42,866 nucleotides of DNA from an uncultured Lachnospiraceae bacterium (GCA_902782995.1 CACZPJ010000022.1:1-42866); one strand, 5' to 3'. Numbered from the stretch's first letter, positions 25,499 through 34,398 are shown. Made by a program: numbers and translations. The notes: generated by a model from the sequence alone, not told the origin.

Positions 25499-26266
25499 TT
25501 ACACCCGGCTGTATATTCTGTATCGTTCCTTCCATACCGGTATCCGTTCCTTAGACAGTCCGGTATTTTCTTGTGATTCGATCGTATCGACTGCCTGCTG
25601 CAGCCGTTCCATCACACCGCTCTTCCATTCCTCCGGTGGCTCATAATCACCGGCTTTCTCCTTTTTTGATACACACTGCATGGCAAAATAGTGTTCCATC
25701 TCTGATTCCGGATTGTTGTTGTATTCGTATGCCTTCTTAAAACATTCTGCCGCCTGTTCGTACAAAAACATCTGTGCATTTGCCACTCCCATATTATGCC
25801 AGATATTGCCCTTATCAAGAGCCGACAATTCTCCATCCGGATATGACAGCAGCCTGCGGTAACACAGGATGCTTTTGACATACTGCTTATTCTTCAGACA
25901 GCGGTCTGCATTGATCCGCTCCCGCTCTGCGGCACTCTTATTCTCTAATTCCGCAATCTGATGGATCAGTGTCAGCCGTTCCTTCTTCGAAAAATAGCTG
26001 CAGCCTCCGGTCAGTATCCCGATCTGCTCTGCAAGCGATGCCTGCGTCCTTGCAGCCTCTTCTAACTGATCTGCAAGCTCCGTGCAGCCTAGTTCCTCCC
26101 TTATCCACTGTACGAGTTCCTGACTACAGAAGTTATCCCCGATCCGGTCTGTTTCATGCCCCAGATAATAGCAAAGCTCCTCTAAGGAATAGATATTTAG
26201 ATCTGCGCCCTCGATATAATACGGCATAGCGGCTATACCGGTCTGACATAAGATTAAATCGCCCAT
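25499..26266 (-). CDS. TPR-repeat protein of the DUF5717/Hsp70-like cluster
   Basis: A 255-residue soluble protein with no signal peptide. The N-terminal half (1-100) is helical and unlike anything I can name (YYIEGADLNIYSLEELCYYLGHE...). Residues about 118-200 contain two or three TPR-like units (ADRCLKNKQYVKSILCYRRLL; GNIWHNMGVANAQMFLYEQA followed by AECFKKAYEYN). AGGTGATACG precedes the ATG, 13 nt after the Hsp70-like gene. TPR proteins often serve as Hsp70 co-factors, so a partner role to the neighbouring ATPase is plausible but unproven. Confidence 0.8.
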   Translation of the reverse strand: MGDLILCQTGIAAMPYYIEGADLNIYSLEELCYYLGHETDRIGDNFCSQELVQWIREELGCTELADQLEEAARTQASLAEQIGILTGGCSYFSKKERLTLIHQIAELENKSAAERERINADRCLKNKQYVKSILCYRRLLSYPDGELSALDKGNIWHNMGVANAQMFLYEQAAECFKKAYEYNNNPESEMEHYFAMQCVSKKEKAGDYEPPEEWKSGVMERLQQAVDTIESQENTGLSKERIPVWKERYRIYSRV

Positions 26267-26279
26267 CGTATCACCTTCC

Positions 26280-27512
26280 TTATAGTTTCATCAGGTATTC
26301 CCACTTCTTATCGCTGCTGCGGCAGATCTCGCCAAATCCGAGATCCCGGATCTGTACACGCACCTCATGGTCAGATACCGGCTTGGCCTGTATCCGAAGC
26401 CTTGTCATACGGTCTTCCCGCTTTGGCAGATCGGTCAGTTCCAGTGTACTGATCTTCGCCTCCCTGCTGTCCGGTGCCTGTAACCAGAAGTCGATCTCCG
26501 TAGAACCGGATAAGAGGATCTCACATTCTCCCAGTTCCTCGTACCAGTTCTCACCTGCCTGGATCAGGGAATAAAATGCCAGTTCTCCATGATCGGTCAC
26601 CTTCAGGCTGACATTCATCTTCATCTCGTTCTCACCCATATAGATGTACTTCCAGTCTAGTACCTCTCCACTGACCGATGCCGCATAGGATGCACCCTTC
26701 GAATAGATATTTTTCCCTGCAAACACTCTTCTTCCATCACACAGATAACGGACGGACTCTGCCATCCAGTCTCCATCGAATCCGTCCCCGGTCAGATAGA
26801 CCGCGGAAAGAATTTTTTTGCCGATCGCATCCTTTAAGACATCTAAAAACGCAGTATCCTTTTTCCCGATCAGCGGTCCATAATTCTTCCCATGGATCGT
26901 CACAAGCTGTGGCGTGGTCTTCTGATTCCGTTCCATTGCAAAAAAGCGCAGATCCGTATGGCTGTAATCAAAAAGCACTGCATCGTGCAGCCATAATTCC
27001 TGCTTCTGTGCCAGCGCGTAGTAATAAAAGCTTTCCTTATGATCGATGACTAAAAAATGCCCCGGCATCATATCTAACTTCTCCATCACCGCAGAAAACA
27101 GCGTCATATTCTCCCGGTTTAAGGATTCTGTCGTAAGAACGAGCTGTTCGATCGAGACATTCGGATCGAGCCTTGCAGGGATCAGCAGCATCTTTTTTAA
27201 GAACAGCGCAAACAGTTCTACATAGGTATAAGTCTGCCCGTCGATCGTAGCGTTTTCCTTATGTAAGGCACGCTCATAAAGCTGATGCAAAACCACTTCT
27301 CCTGCACCCTTTGCCATCAGTGCAGCTTCTTCTCCATAGAACCACTGTCCGATCCCGCTCCTTTTATATAGAAGCATCGGGATCTGGTAGATCTCACTTC
27401 CCGCGACCCGGCTTACGGTCTCCGGCTCTGACATGTCCGCTGCATAATAGCTTAACATCGCATATTCAGTTCCTATATCAAGTCCTACATACAGTTTCCG
27501 CTTCTCTGCCAC
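26280..27512 (-). CDS. Hsp70/actin-like ATPase (DUF5716-like)
   Basis: A 410-residue protein with the actin/Hsp70 ATPase fold. Phosphate-1 is VGLDIGTEYAM (D12, G14, T15). A phosphate-2-like strand is VLFDYSHTDLRFFAM near 180. An adenosine-type motif is AVYLTGDGFDGDWM near 245. The C-terminal third is beta-rich (MKMNVSLKVTDHGELAFYSL, LELTDLPKREDRMTRLRIQA, VRVQIRDLGFGEI) and resembles an Hsp70 substrate-binding beta domain; no helical lid is evident. I believe this is the DUF5716 type of Lachnospiraceae, though I cannot check. It lies between the giant solenoid gene (39 nt gap) and the TPR gene (13 nt gap). It could be a dedicated chaperone or a filament-forming protein. Confidence 0.78.
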   Translation of the reverse strand: MAEKRKLYVGLDIGTEYAMLSYYAADMSEPETVSRVAGSEIYQIPMLLYKRSGIGQWFYGEEAALMAKGAGEVVLHQLYERALHKENATIDGQTYTYVELFALFLKKMLLIPARLDPNVSIEQLVLTTESLNRENMTLFSAVMEKLDMMPGHFLVIDHKESFYYYALAQKQELWLHDAVLFDYSHTDLRFFAMERNQKTTPQLVTIHGKNYGPLIGKKDTAFLDVLKDAIGKKILSAVYLTGDGFDGDWMAESVRYLCDGRRVFAGKNIYSKGASYAASVSGEVLDWKYIYMGENEMKMNVSLKVTDHGELAFYSLIQAGENWYEELGECEILLSGSTEIDFWLQAPDSREAKISTLELTDLPKREDRMTRLRIQAKPVSDHEVRVQIRDLGFGEICRSSDKKWEYLMKL

Positions 27513-27551
27513 GTCTGCTCCCTTCTAGATCCTGATCCTCTTCTGGCAAAA

Positions 27552-30500
27552 TTATAACATATGAAACAACAGGTCGTTTAACCGTTCATGACGGTCATAC
27601 TGCCACAGCAGGGATTCTAAGTCCTGCTCTCCCCCCATCGTCTGCTCAAGCAGCATCGCATTGAGCTGCTCGTAACGGTTCTTCGCACTGTGATCACATA
27701 CATGATGGCAGGTTAATCTGCCACTCTCCGTTACATTCGTCTCATGTCCCTTATTCTCGGTAATATAGTACTCCACCGATTCATCTAAAAAAAGCGTGAA
27801 ATCCTTGACAAAAATGCCCTCAAACATATCTGTTATCTCTTCGGTGATAAATTCCCTGTCACCGTTTTCATAACGGTAATGCAGCATCACACGCCTGCCC
27901 GGTGCTGTCCGGTATTCAAAAAATATCTTATCGTAAAAATAAAACTGCTCCTGTATCTGCACCGGAAGCTTCTGATAAAATCCAAAATACATCTTCCGAT
28001 CCACAAATTCACCCAGAAGCGGCATCAGGAGAGCTTCCTTTTCCTTCGTCCACTCCTCTTCTGTTGCGGTATAAGAAAGCAGTGCCAGTTTTGCTACATC
28101 TGCCGCCTTCTGATCCTCACAGATCATCTGCCGGATTCCGGTAAAGATCTGTCCCGGCACAACCACCTGCTTAACCAGATACAGATAGGCAAAATAATTC
28201 AGATAAGCCTCCTGCACCAGATGGCTTCCTCCATGCGCACAGTAACTTTCAAATACATCCTCGATATGTTCTACAAACTCCGCAGTATAAAGCATCTGTA
28301 CGATCAGACGCTCTTCTAATTCAAAGGCATCCACCTCAAAGACCGTACACGCCTGCCAGAGCCGGTACATGCTCTTTGTTGTGCCGCCAAAATAATGCAC
28401 CAGATAGTCTAACATCGTCACATCGTACTTTCCCTGTAAAAAAACATAGGAAGTAAGCGAGATCAGAAAATCATCTTCTTCTCCATCACAGTCAAGGATC
28501 GCATAACTGCAAAGCGGTACCAGTGCAGCCGGCTTTAGCTGTCCTGCACCATAACGGTTGATATACTGATATGCCAGTTCATGCTGATGACAGGCGATCA
28601 GCCGTTCGATACAGTAGATCCTGTCGTTCCTGCTGCAGTCTGTGATCGGTGCAAGCGGAAGATACGTCTCAAACAGCTCCGTTTCCTCCATGTGCTCTAA
28701 AAAGCGCAGCACCTGTGCATAGATCAGTGCCCGGTATTCCTTTCTCAGCTTCTCGCTTTTGATCAGTAACAGCAGATAATCCTTATCCTCCGGTAAAAAC
28801 ATCGTACTCTTATTCCGGTCAGAAAAATACTGCAGCAAAAATGCTGTTTCATACGGTGCATATGCGAGACACTTCCGGAAATAAGTACGTGCACGGATCA
28901 GCCGTTCTAACTGATAATTCATGCCCTGCACATACCGGTTGCCGGATGCATCTTCTAATACGATCACATAGTCCTTCGTATAGACCTGAAAATATGCCTC
29001 CCCACGGATCACCGGCACAACCTGGATATCCTTAAGCTGCCAATGGATCACATAGGCACGGACTGCCTGTCCGAATACCGTCATCTTCCGGGTATATAAG
29101 ATCTTTGCAAGGGATGGAACCAGTTCCTTTTTGATCATGCCGCGGTCTAATACCTCCGCATAGATCACCGCCAGATTATCATCCATATGTCCTTCCAGGA
29201 TCTGTTCAACGGCAAAACGCTCCATGACTTCTCGGTAACTCTGGTAGATCTCCGGTTCTTCTTCCTTACCCGCTATGATATTGACAAACAATGCTGCCTT
29301 CTGCTTGTAGGGAAGTGAGGTATCGTAGCGGAAATACATCTGGATCATCTTTGGCATGCGGTGGATCTTTCTGCCATCCATCGACATCAGATATGCTTCA
29401 TTGATCCCGGCGATCCGAAGATCCCTTTCGATTCCAGCCTCATACCAGCTATGGTATCTGGTTGAAAACCGCTGCGTCCGCACCAGATACGAACAGATTG
29501 CCGCAAGCAGCTCATCCCCCGGATCATGGTCATAGACCTTCTCTAGTACCTTATATAACAGTGGTTCAAACGTTCGTACACTTCCTAAAAGTCCAAGCAC
29601 TGCAAGTGTAAGCTCCTTCGTAAAGACCGCCTGCCTGCATGCCCAGTTTAAGACCTGTATTTCAAAATCTCCCAATCTCGTTAAAAGATATGGATTCTGC
29701 CAGAAGATATAATAGGCTTCCAGATACAAAAACGGACTTGCAAAGCCATCACTGACCCGCTGTTCAATCGCCCTGAGACGTGATGCCGGATTCGTGTGGA
29801 ACTCTTCCTTTAAAAACAGACGGATCCAGAACAGCATCGGGCTCTCACTGTGCAGATGATAGATCTCTTCTACCTGTCTGCTCAGCCGATCCACATACCC
29901 CGGTTCCCGCTCTGCTAATGTACATACATACAGATAATATCCGTATAACGGTGTCTGCTTCTCCCTCCGGTTCTTCTTAAAATCCGCCAGAATCCATTCC
30001 GCTTCCTGCCGCTGCCCGCTTAATAAGAATGCCTGTGCCCGCATCAGTTCATACCATTCTATATCAGCCTCATGCGCCTCATCCGATGGGATCAGCGATA
30101 TGAGATGGTTTAACACCTGAAGGCTTCGCTTGGCACACATCGCAGTTCCGGTCTTTTTTAAGCGGCAGCCGATATAAAGCTTCGTCAGTTCGATCTTTGC
30201 CTCACGGATCTCTCTCGTGTGCTCATCCATACGTCTTCCACTGCCCTGATAAACATAGACCGTTACTTCTTCCTTCTGATAGGCATTTTCTAAGATCAGC
30301 CGTCCAAAGTTTTTCCCTGCGTGCAGCTTCGTATGGTCGATCAGATACTCCAGCTTACAGGTACTTCCTACGAAATCCTCTGTCGTAATCCTCTGCTTTA
30401 ACGGTACTAAAAAGTCTGTATCCGAAGATATGTTTATCTCTAAGTACCCCCACTGATTCTTGATCAGTGGAAGTTCTTCCTTCTCTGTCTCAACGATTCC

Positions 30501-31109
30501 GGCAAATTCATATGCATTGTCCTTTGCATAAAAATACACCATTTCCTTTTTTCTGGCAGCAACTAAGAACTCCTCCATTGCTGTCCTTGAGCGCATTCCG
30601 CCGGATAGTCCCTCATAAAGCATCCGCTCGGTAATCTCATCCCTGCGGATCAGATTCTTAAAGTTCCCGGATACAAACAGGCGGTAGGCTTCCTCGTAAT
30701 CTTCCCTTGCCAGGTTCGCAAAATCAGACAGATTGCGGATCCTTCCTATGGACGTCTTCGGATAAAGCCGTACGATGGACACAACAAAAGAAAGGTTATA
30801 TTCTCCCTTGTTACAGATAATGAAAAAATCTCCCTTTTGAATATCCCCTTCGATAAATCCTTCACTGTGAAATTGATAGCGAATCCTGATCTCATTCCCC
30901 TTAAACTGCGGTGTCAGACACTCCATATGTGGATTCGAAGAATATACCAGACCCTTGACAGCAGAATCCGTCTGACTGCTGATTACAAACTCCCCTGTAT
31001 AGTCCTGACCTTCTAATACCTCAAGCTCTATCTTATCCGTAGAAAGTGCGAGAACAGGTTCTTCATGTTCAAAACTCCCCATTGCCAGCTTCTGAATCCG
31101 TTTACGCAA
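27552..31109 (-). CDS. Giant alpha-solenoid/beta-domain protein (DUF5717-like)
   Basis: A 1185-residue protein of the DUF5717 type as far as I recall; function unknown. It begins at a TTG with AGGTGG upstream. There is no signal peptide or membrane helix, so it appears cytosolic. Residues about 20-110 form a beta-sandwich-like segment (IELEVLEGQDYTGEFVISSQ... ending FVVSIVRLYP). A second such segment occurs at about 215-295 (YLEINISSDTDFLVPL... EEVTVYVYQGSG). From about 300 to 1040 it is almost all helical, with TPR-like pairs (AQAFLLSGQRQEAEWILADF; RARTYFRKCLAYAPYETAFL). A last beta segment is at about 1060-1140. First gene of the four-gene set, with its own promoter. It could be a scaffold for the Hsp70-like, TPR and membrane partners. 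Confidence 0.8.
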   Translation of the reverse strand: MRKRIQKLAMGSFEHEEPVLALSTDKIELEVLEGQDYTGEFVISSQTDSAVKGLVYSSNPHMECLTPQFKGNEIRIRYQFHSEGFIEGDIQKGDFFIICNKGEYNLSFVVSIVRLYPKTSIGRIRNLSDFANLAREDYEEAYRLFVSGNFKNLIRRDEITERMLYEGLSGGMRSRTAMEEFLVAARKKEMVYFYAKDNAYEFAGIVETEKEELPLIKNQWGYLEINISSDTDFLVPLKQRITTEDFVGSTCKLEYLIDHTKLHAGKNFGRLILENAYQKEEVTVYVYQGSGRRMDEHTREIREAKIELTKLYIGCRLKKTGTAMCAKRSLQVLNHLISLIPSDEAHEADIEWYELMRAQAFLLSGQRQEAEWILADFKKNRREKQTPLYGYYLYVCTLAEREPGYVDRLSRQVEEIYHLHSESPMLFWIRLFLKEEFHTNPASRLRAIEQRVSDGFASPFLYLEAYYIFWQNPYLLTRLGDFEIQVLNWACRQAVFTKELTLAVLGLLGSVRTFEPLLYKVLEKVYDHDPGDELLAAICSYLVRTQRFSTRYHSWYEAGIERDLRIAGINEAYLMSMDGRKIHRMPKMIQMYFRYDTSLPYKQKAALFVNIIAGKEEEPEIYQSYREVMERFAVEQILEGHMDDNLAVIYAEVLDRGMIKKELVPSLAKILYTRKMTVFGQAVRAYVIHWQLKDIQVVPVIRGEAYFQVYTKDYVIVLEDASGNRYVQGMNYQLERLIRARTYFRKCLAYAPYETAFLLQYFSDRNKSTMFLPEDKDYLLLLIKSEKLRKEYRALIYAQVLRFLEHMEETELFETYLPLAPITDCSRNDRIYCIERLIACHQHELAYQYINRYGAGQLKPAALVPLCSYAILDCDGEEDDFLISLTSYVFLQGKYDVTMLDYLVHYFGGTTKSMYRLWQACTVFEVDAFELEERLIVQMLYTAEFVEHIEDVFESYCAHGGSHLVQEAYLNYFAYLYLVKQVVVPGQIFTGIRQMICEDQKAADVAKLALLSYTATEEEWTKEKEALLMPLLGEFVDRKMYFGFYQKLPVQIQEQFYFYDKIFFEYRTAPGRRVMLHYRYENGDREFITEEITDMFEGIFVKDFTLFLDESVEYYITENKGHETNVTESGRLTCHHVCDHSAKNRYEQLNAMLLEQTMGGEQDLESLLWQYDRHERLNDLLFHML

Positions 31110-31177
31110 AATTCCACCTGTTTCCCACCAGCATTCCCAACCGCCGGTTGCTTTTTCTTCTATTAAAGTTATAATAG

Positions 31178-31206
31178 ATTATAAACTATTTTAGGGATTC
31201 ATGCAA
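31178..31206 (-). promoter_or_regulatory. Predicted promoter of the four-gene Hsp70-like/solenoid cluster
   Basis: The minus strand reads TTGCAT (31206-31201), a 17-bp spacer and TATAAT (31183-31178), about 70 nt before the TTG start. The sequence CAACCG occurs both here (31204-31209) and as part of an imperfect palindrome at 31139-31151 (CAACCGCCGGTTG), which may be an operator. The divergent plus-strand gene shares this 170-bp gap; for it I see only a weak TTGTGA...TGAAAT pair near 31221-31249. Confidence 0.6.
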
Positions 31207-31279
31207 CCGGCATATCCCCTTGTGAAATTACGAAACCCGGCTTGAAATATACAGACAAAAAGAAAGGCATGGTTACGAT

Positions 31280-32383
31280 ATGATAAAAGCAAAAGAACAC
31301 TTTCATGGCAGCGACCTTGAAAAAATCGAACAGATCTATGGTATTAAAAAGGAAGAGATCATAAGCTTTTCCGCAAATGTCAATCCATTAGGTGTCTCTC
31401 CACGTCTCCGTGAGACACTTGCGGAACACATCGACGCGATCACAACTTACCCTGACCGTGAATATACCTCGTTACGCAAGTGCATGGCAGAATATGCAGG
31501 CACTGTACCGGAACACATTATTGTCGGAAACGGTTCTACCGAACTGATCTCGCTTCTCATCCAGATCCGGCATCCAAAAAAAGCCATGATCCTTGGACCG
31601 ACCTACTCGGAATACGAACGTGAGATTGCATTTGAGGGTGGCAGCACACTCTACTACCCACTGCGTGAGGAAGATGACTTCCGGTTAGATGTTTCTGACT
31701 TTTCCGCGCACTTAAACGAACAGGTCGATCTGCTTGTGCTCTGCAATCCGAACAATCCGACCTCTTCGTGTATCACGAACCAGCAGATGCGGCAGATCTT
31801 AGATGTCTGTAAACAGTATGACATCTTTGTAATGGTAGATGAGACTTATGTTGAATTTGCACCGGAAGTAGATAAGATCACGTCCATCCCACTGACCCAC
31901 TACTATAACAATATCATGATCCTGCGTGGCACTTCTAAGTTCTTTGCCGCACCGGGACTGCGTCTTGGCTACGCCATCACCGGCAATCAGGATCTGATCA
32001 AAACGATCAATACCAGAAAGCATCCATGGATGATCAACTCCCTTGCAGCGATCGCAGGCGAGATCATGTTCCGGGACAATGACTATATCCGCAAGACGAG
32101 GGAACTGATCTCTACGGAACGCACACGTTTATACGAACTGTTTGACAAGCATCCGGCATTTCAGGCTTATCCGCCATCCGGCAACTTTATGCTGCTTCGT
32201 ATCCTGCGTGACGATCTTACCTCACGGGATCTGTTTGATGCCGCCATCAGACAGCATATGATGATCCGTGACTGCTCGACATTTCCGTTTTTAGATGACC
32301 ACTATATCCGCTTCTGCTTCATGAAGCCGGAAGATAATACAAGACTGACGCAGTGTCTTTTTGACCAGACCAAAGAAAAATAA
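31280..32383 (+). CDS. PLP-dependent aminotransferase-fold enzyme, threonine-phosphate-decarboxylase-like
   Basis: A fold-type I PLP enzyme of 367 residues. The N terminus (HFHGSDLEKIEQIYG...ISFSANVNPLGVSP) is typical of CobD-type L-threonine-O-3-phosphate decarboxylases and related HisC-like proteins. CNPNNPT binds the cofactor, VDETYVEF carries the pyridine-nitrogen Asp, and the Schiff-base lysine lies in RGTSKFFAAPGLRLGY. CobD makes the aminopropanol arm of cobalamin, but no cobalamin gene is in the window. Histidinol-phosphate aminotransferase or another amino-acid aminotransferase is therefore an open alternative. It ends shortly before the GntR operon promoter. Confidence 0.85.
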   Translation: MIKAKEHFHGSDLEKIEQIYGIKKEEIISFSANVNPLGVSPRLRETLAEHIDAITTYPDREYTSLRKCMAEYAGTVPEHIIVGNGSTELISLLIQIRHPKKAMILGPTYSEYEREIAFEGGSTLYYPLREEDDFRLDVSDFSAHLNEQVDLLVLCNPNNPTSSCITNQQMRQILDVCKQYDIFVMVDETYVEFAPEVDKITSIPLTHYYNNIMILRGTSKFFAAPGLRLGYAITGNQDLIKTINTRKHPWMINSLAAIAGEIMFRDNDYIRKTRELISTERTRLYELFDKHPAFQAYPPSGNFMLLRILRDDLTSRDLFDAAIRQHMMIRDCSTFPFLDDHYIRFCFMKPEDNTRLTQCLFDQTKEK

Positions 32384-32393
32384 CAGATTTCTC

Positions 32394-32439
32394 TTGACAA
32401 AACCGGTCACCCGTATTATTGTATTACTTAGGTAGTACA
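32394..32439 (+). promoter_or_regulatory. Promoter and YtrA-type operator of the GntR-ABC operon
   Basis: TTGACA (32394-32399), a 17-bp spacer and TATTGT (32417-32422) form the promoter. The -10 is overlapped by an inverted repeat, TGTATTAC-ttag-GTAGTACA (32420-32439; one mismatch between 8-bp arms). This geometry fits binding of a dimeric GntR/YtrA regulator and so autorepression by the first gene product. Confidence 0.72.
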
Positions 32440-32465
32440 ACAATACAACAGAAAGAGGTGAAACT

Positions 32466-32837
32466 ATGCCGTGGAATCTTACATCGGACAGACCGATTTT
32501 TATCCAGATCATCGAACGGATCCAGATGGACATTATCTCCGGTGTTTATCAGCCGGGCGAAAAGCTTCCATCGGTTCGTGAGCTTGCCAGTATTGCTGCC
32601 GTGAATCCAAACACGATGCAGAAGGCATTAACCGAACTCGAACGGACAGGTCTTGTCTATTCACAGCGTACCAGTGGTCGATTTATAACGGAGGACACAA
32701 AAATGATCGAAGATTTAAAATCCAGTCTTGCACAGGAGAAAATAACAGAATTCTTTGAAAGCATGCACAATTTAGGATTTAAAAAAGAAGAAACACTTTC
32801 TTTAATCGAAAACTGCATCAAGGGGGATGAAAAATGA
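32466..32837 (+). CDS. GntR-family transcriptional regulator (YtrA subfamily)
   Basis: A 123-residue regulator with the GntR winged-helix N terminus (PIFIQIIERIQMDIISGVYQPGEKLPSVRELA, NPNTMQKALTELERTGLVYSQRTSGRFI) and a short C-terminal helical dimerisation part without a ligand domain, as in YtrA. Such regulators commonly repress adjacent ABC exporters and are released by envelope-active antibiotics. GAGGTG lies before the ATG. Its stop overlaps the ABC ATPase start (ATGA). Confidence 0.93.
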   Translation: MPWNLTSDRPIFIQIIERIQMDIISGVYQPGEKLPSVRELASIAAVNPNTMQKALTELERTGLVYSQRTSGRFITEDTKMIEDLKSSLAQEKITEFFESMHNLGFKKEETLSLIENCIKGDEK

Positions 32838-33532
32838 GCACATTATTAGAATGCAAGGAGCTGACCAAAAAGTTTGGCAAAAAAGCCGCTTTAGATCAGA
32901 TCGACCTTACTTTAGAGAGCGGACATATCATTGGTCTGCTCGGACCAAACGGAAGTGGTAAAACCACTTTGATCAAGATCATCAATGGTCTTTTAACACC
33001 AAATTCCGGATCTATTACGGTAAAGGGCGCACCAATCGGTGTCGAGAGCAAAAAGGTAGTCTCTTACCTTCCGGATCACACGTATCTGAATATGGGGCTT
33101 AAGGTACGTGACATCATTGATTATTTTGAGGACTTCTATGAGGACTTTGATACTGTCCGTGCCTACGATATGTTAGCGAAGCTTTCCATCAATCCGAATG
33201 ACAAGTTAAAAACCATGTCAAAGGGAACGAAGGAAAAGGTACAGTTGATCTTAGTTATGAGCCGTCATGCTGATCTCTATGTGCTTGACGAGCCGATCGC
33301 CGGTGTCGATCCTGCTGCAAGAGATTACATTTTAAATACCATCCTTGCAAACTATGATGAAAATGCAACGATCCTGATTTCCACACATCTGATCGCTGAT
33401 ATTGAGAATATCCTAGATCAGGTCATCTTTATCAAAAACGGTCATATCTGCCTGAATTCTTCGGTAGATGAGATCCGGGAAGAAAAGGGAACATCGGTTG
33501 ATGCTTTATTCAGGGAGGTATTCAAATGTTAG
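32834..33532 (+). CDS. ABC transporter ATP-binding protein
   Basis: A 232-residue ABC ATPase of the drug/peptide-exporter type. Walker A is GPNGSGKTTLIKI. The signature is MSKGTKEKVQLIL, a variant of LSGGQ that is common in YtrB/BcrA-like ATPases. Walker B is ADLYVLDEPIAGVDP and the switch is ISTHLIADIENI. It is the middle gene of GntR-ATPase-permease, with overlaps on both sides, so the three form one functional unit. Confidence 0.93.
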   Translation: MSTLLECKELTKKFGKKAALDQIDLTLESGHIIGLLGPNGSGKTTLIKIINGLLTPNSGSITVKGAPIGVESKKVVSYLPDHTYLNMGLKVRDIIDYFEDFYEDFDTVRAYDMLAKLSINPNDKLKTMSKGTKEKVQLILVMSRHADLYVLDEPIAGVDPAARDYILNTILANYDENATILISTHLIADIENILDQVIFIKNGHICLNSSVDEIREEKGTSVDALFREVFKC

Positions 33533-34341
33533 GAAAATTATTCAAGCATGAATTCAAAAATACAGGGCGCATCTTATTGCCACTGAATCTGATCCTGATC
33601 GGATTTACACTGCTTGGCATGATCATGTTAGGTCTTAAGGTATTCAGCAACTCCTATATGGGCTTTGCCGCAGTTGCCATGTTAGTCATCTACATCTTCG
33701 GTATTATTGCATTATTCATCGTAACTTATGTATTTCTGATGGTACGCTTTTACCGCAGCATGTATTCCGCAGAGGGGTACCTGACACATACGCTTCCGGT
33801 TTCTCCGCTTGCAACCTTAAATACCAAGCTTGCTGTATCTACCTTCTGGGTATTATTATCCTATATCCTTTGCTTCGGTTCCGTTTATGCACTGATCACA
33901 ACCGCAGTCCGTACATACGCAGGTGAATTCGACAGTACAGAATTTTTTGCAGGATTTGAGGATGCAGTCGGGATTTCTCCTAAGGCTGCACTTGCATGGG
34001 CGTTACTCTTTATGTTACTCAGCAGTCTCTCCGGAATCCTGATGATCTATTGCAGTATCTCGATCGGACAGTTGTTCAACAAGTATAAGATCCTTGCTGC
34101 GATCGTCACCTATGTGATCTTCTATCTCATCCTTCAGGTGGTAAATATGATCATCATGGTACGTTCAAGCATCAGCTCTGCCGAAGAAATGACACTGGTT
34201 GATAATGCAGACCAGTCCTTTTTAGCAGACTTCTATGGAGATGTGATCGGTATCCCGACCATGATCCAGTCTGTTATCATGATCGTTATCTTCTATGCGA
34301 TCACTGCTTATATCAGCAAAAAGCGTGTGAACTTAGACTAA
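33526..34341 (+). CDS. ABC-2 type permease of the GntR-linked transporter
   Basis: A 271-residue integral membrane protein with about six hydrophobic segments (near 15-40, 50-75, 100-130, 150-180, 190-215, 240-262). The N terminus MLGKLFKHEFKNTGRILLPL is typical of ABC-2 permeases whose first helix follows a basic amphipathic stretch. Its ATG lies inside the last codons of the ATPase gene with GGGAGG upstream. The substrate is unknown. Confidence 0.88.
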   Translation: MLGKLFKHEFKNTGRILLPLNLILIGFTLLGMIMLGLKVFSNSYMGFAAVAMLVIYIFGIIALFIVTYVFLMVRFYRSMYSAEGYLTHTLPVSPLATLNTKLAVSTFWVLLSYILCFGSVYALITTAVRTYAGEFDSTEFFAGFEDAVGISPKAALAWALLFMLLSSLSGILMIYCSISIGQLFNKYKILAAIVTYVIFYLILQVVNMIIMVRSSISSAEEMTLVDNADQSFLADFYGDVIGIPTMIQSVIMIVIFYAITAYISKKRVNLD

Positions 34342-34363
34342 TTTAAAATATCTTAACTTTTTG

Positions 34364-34397
34364 CTGTATAGGAAGTCCAACGGAATTTCCTATACAG
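34364..34397. repeat. Perfect 11-bp inverted repeat between convergent operons
   Basis: CTGTATAGGAA (34364-34374) and TTCCTATACAG (34387-34397) can form a hairpin with a 12-nt loop. No T run follows on either strand, so it is not a standard terminator. It lies just before the true terminator and may stabilise the 3' end of the permease mRNA. Confidence 0.55.
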
Positions 34398-34398
34398 T

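Noticed and set aside
27879..28319. 146-codon plus-strand open frame
   Set aside because: Antisense shadow of the 1185-residue gene, whose own frame is continuous; no start signals.
34364..34397. Terminator at the 11-bp inverted repeat
   Set aside because: No T run follows on either strand; the real bidirectional terminator is the next hairpin. Kept only as a repeat.
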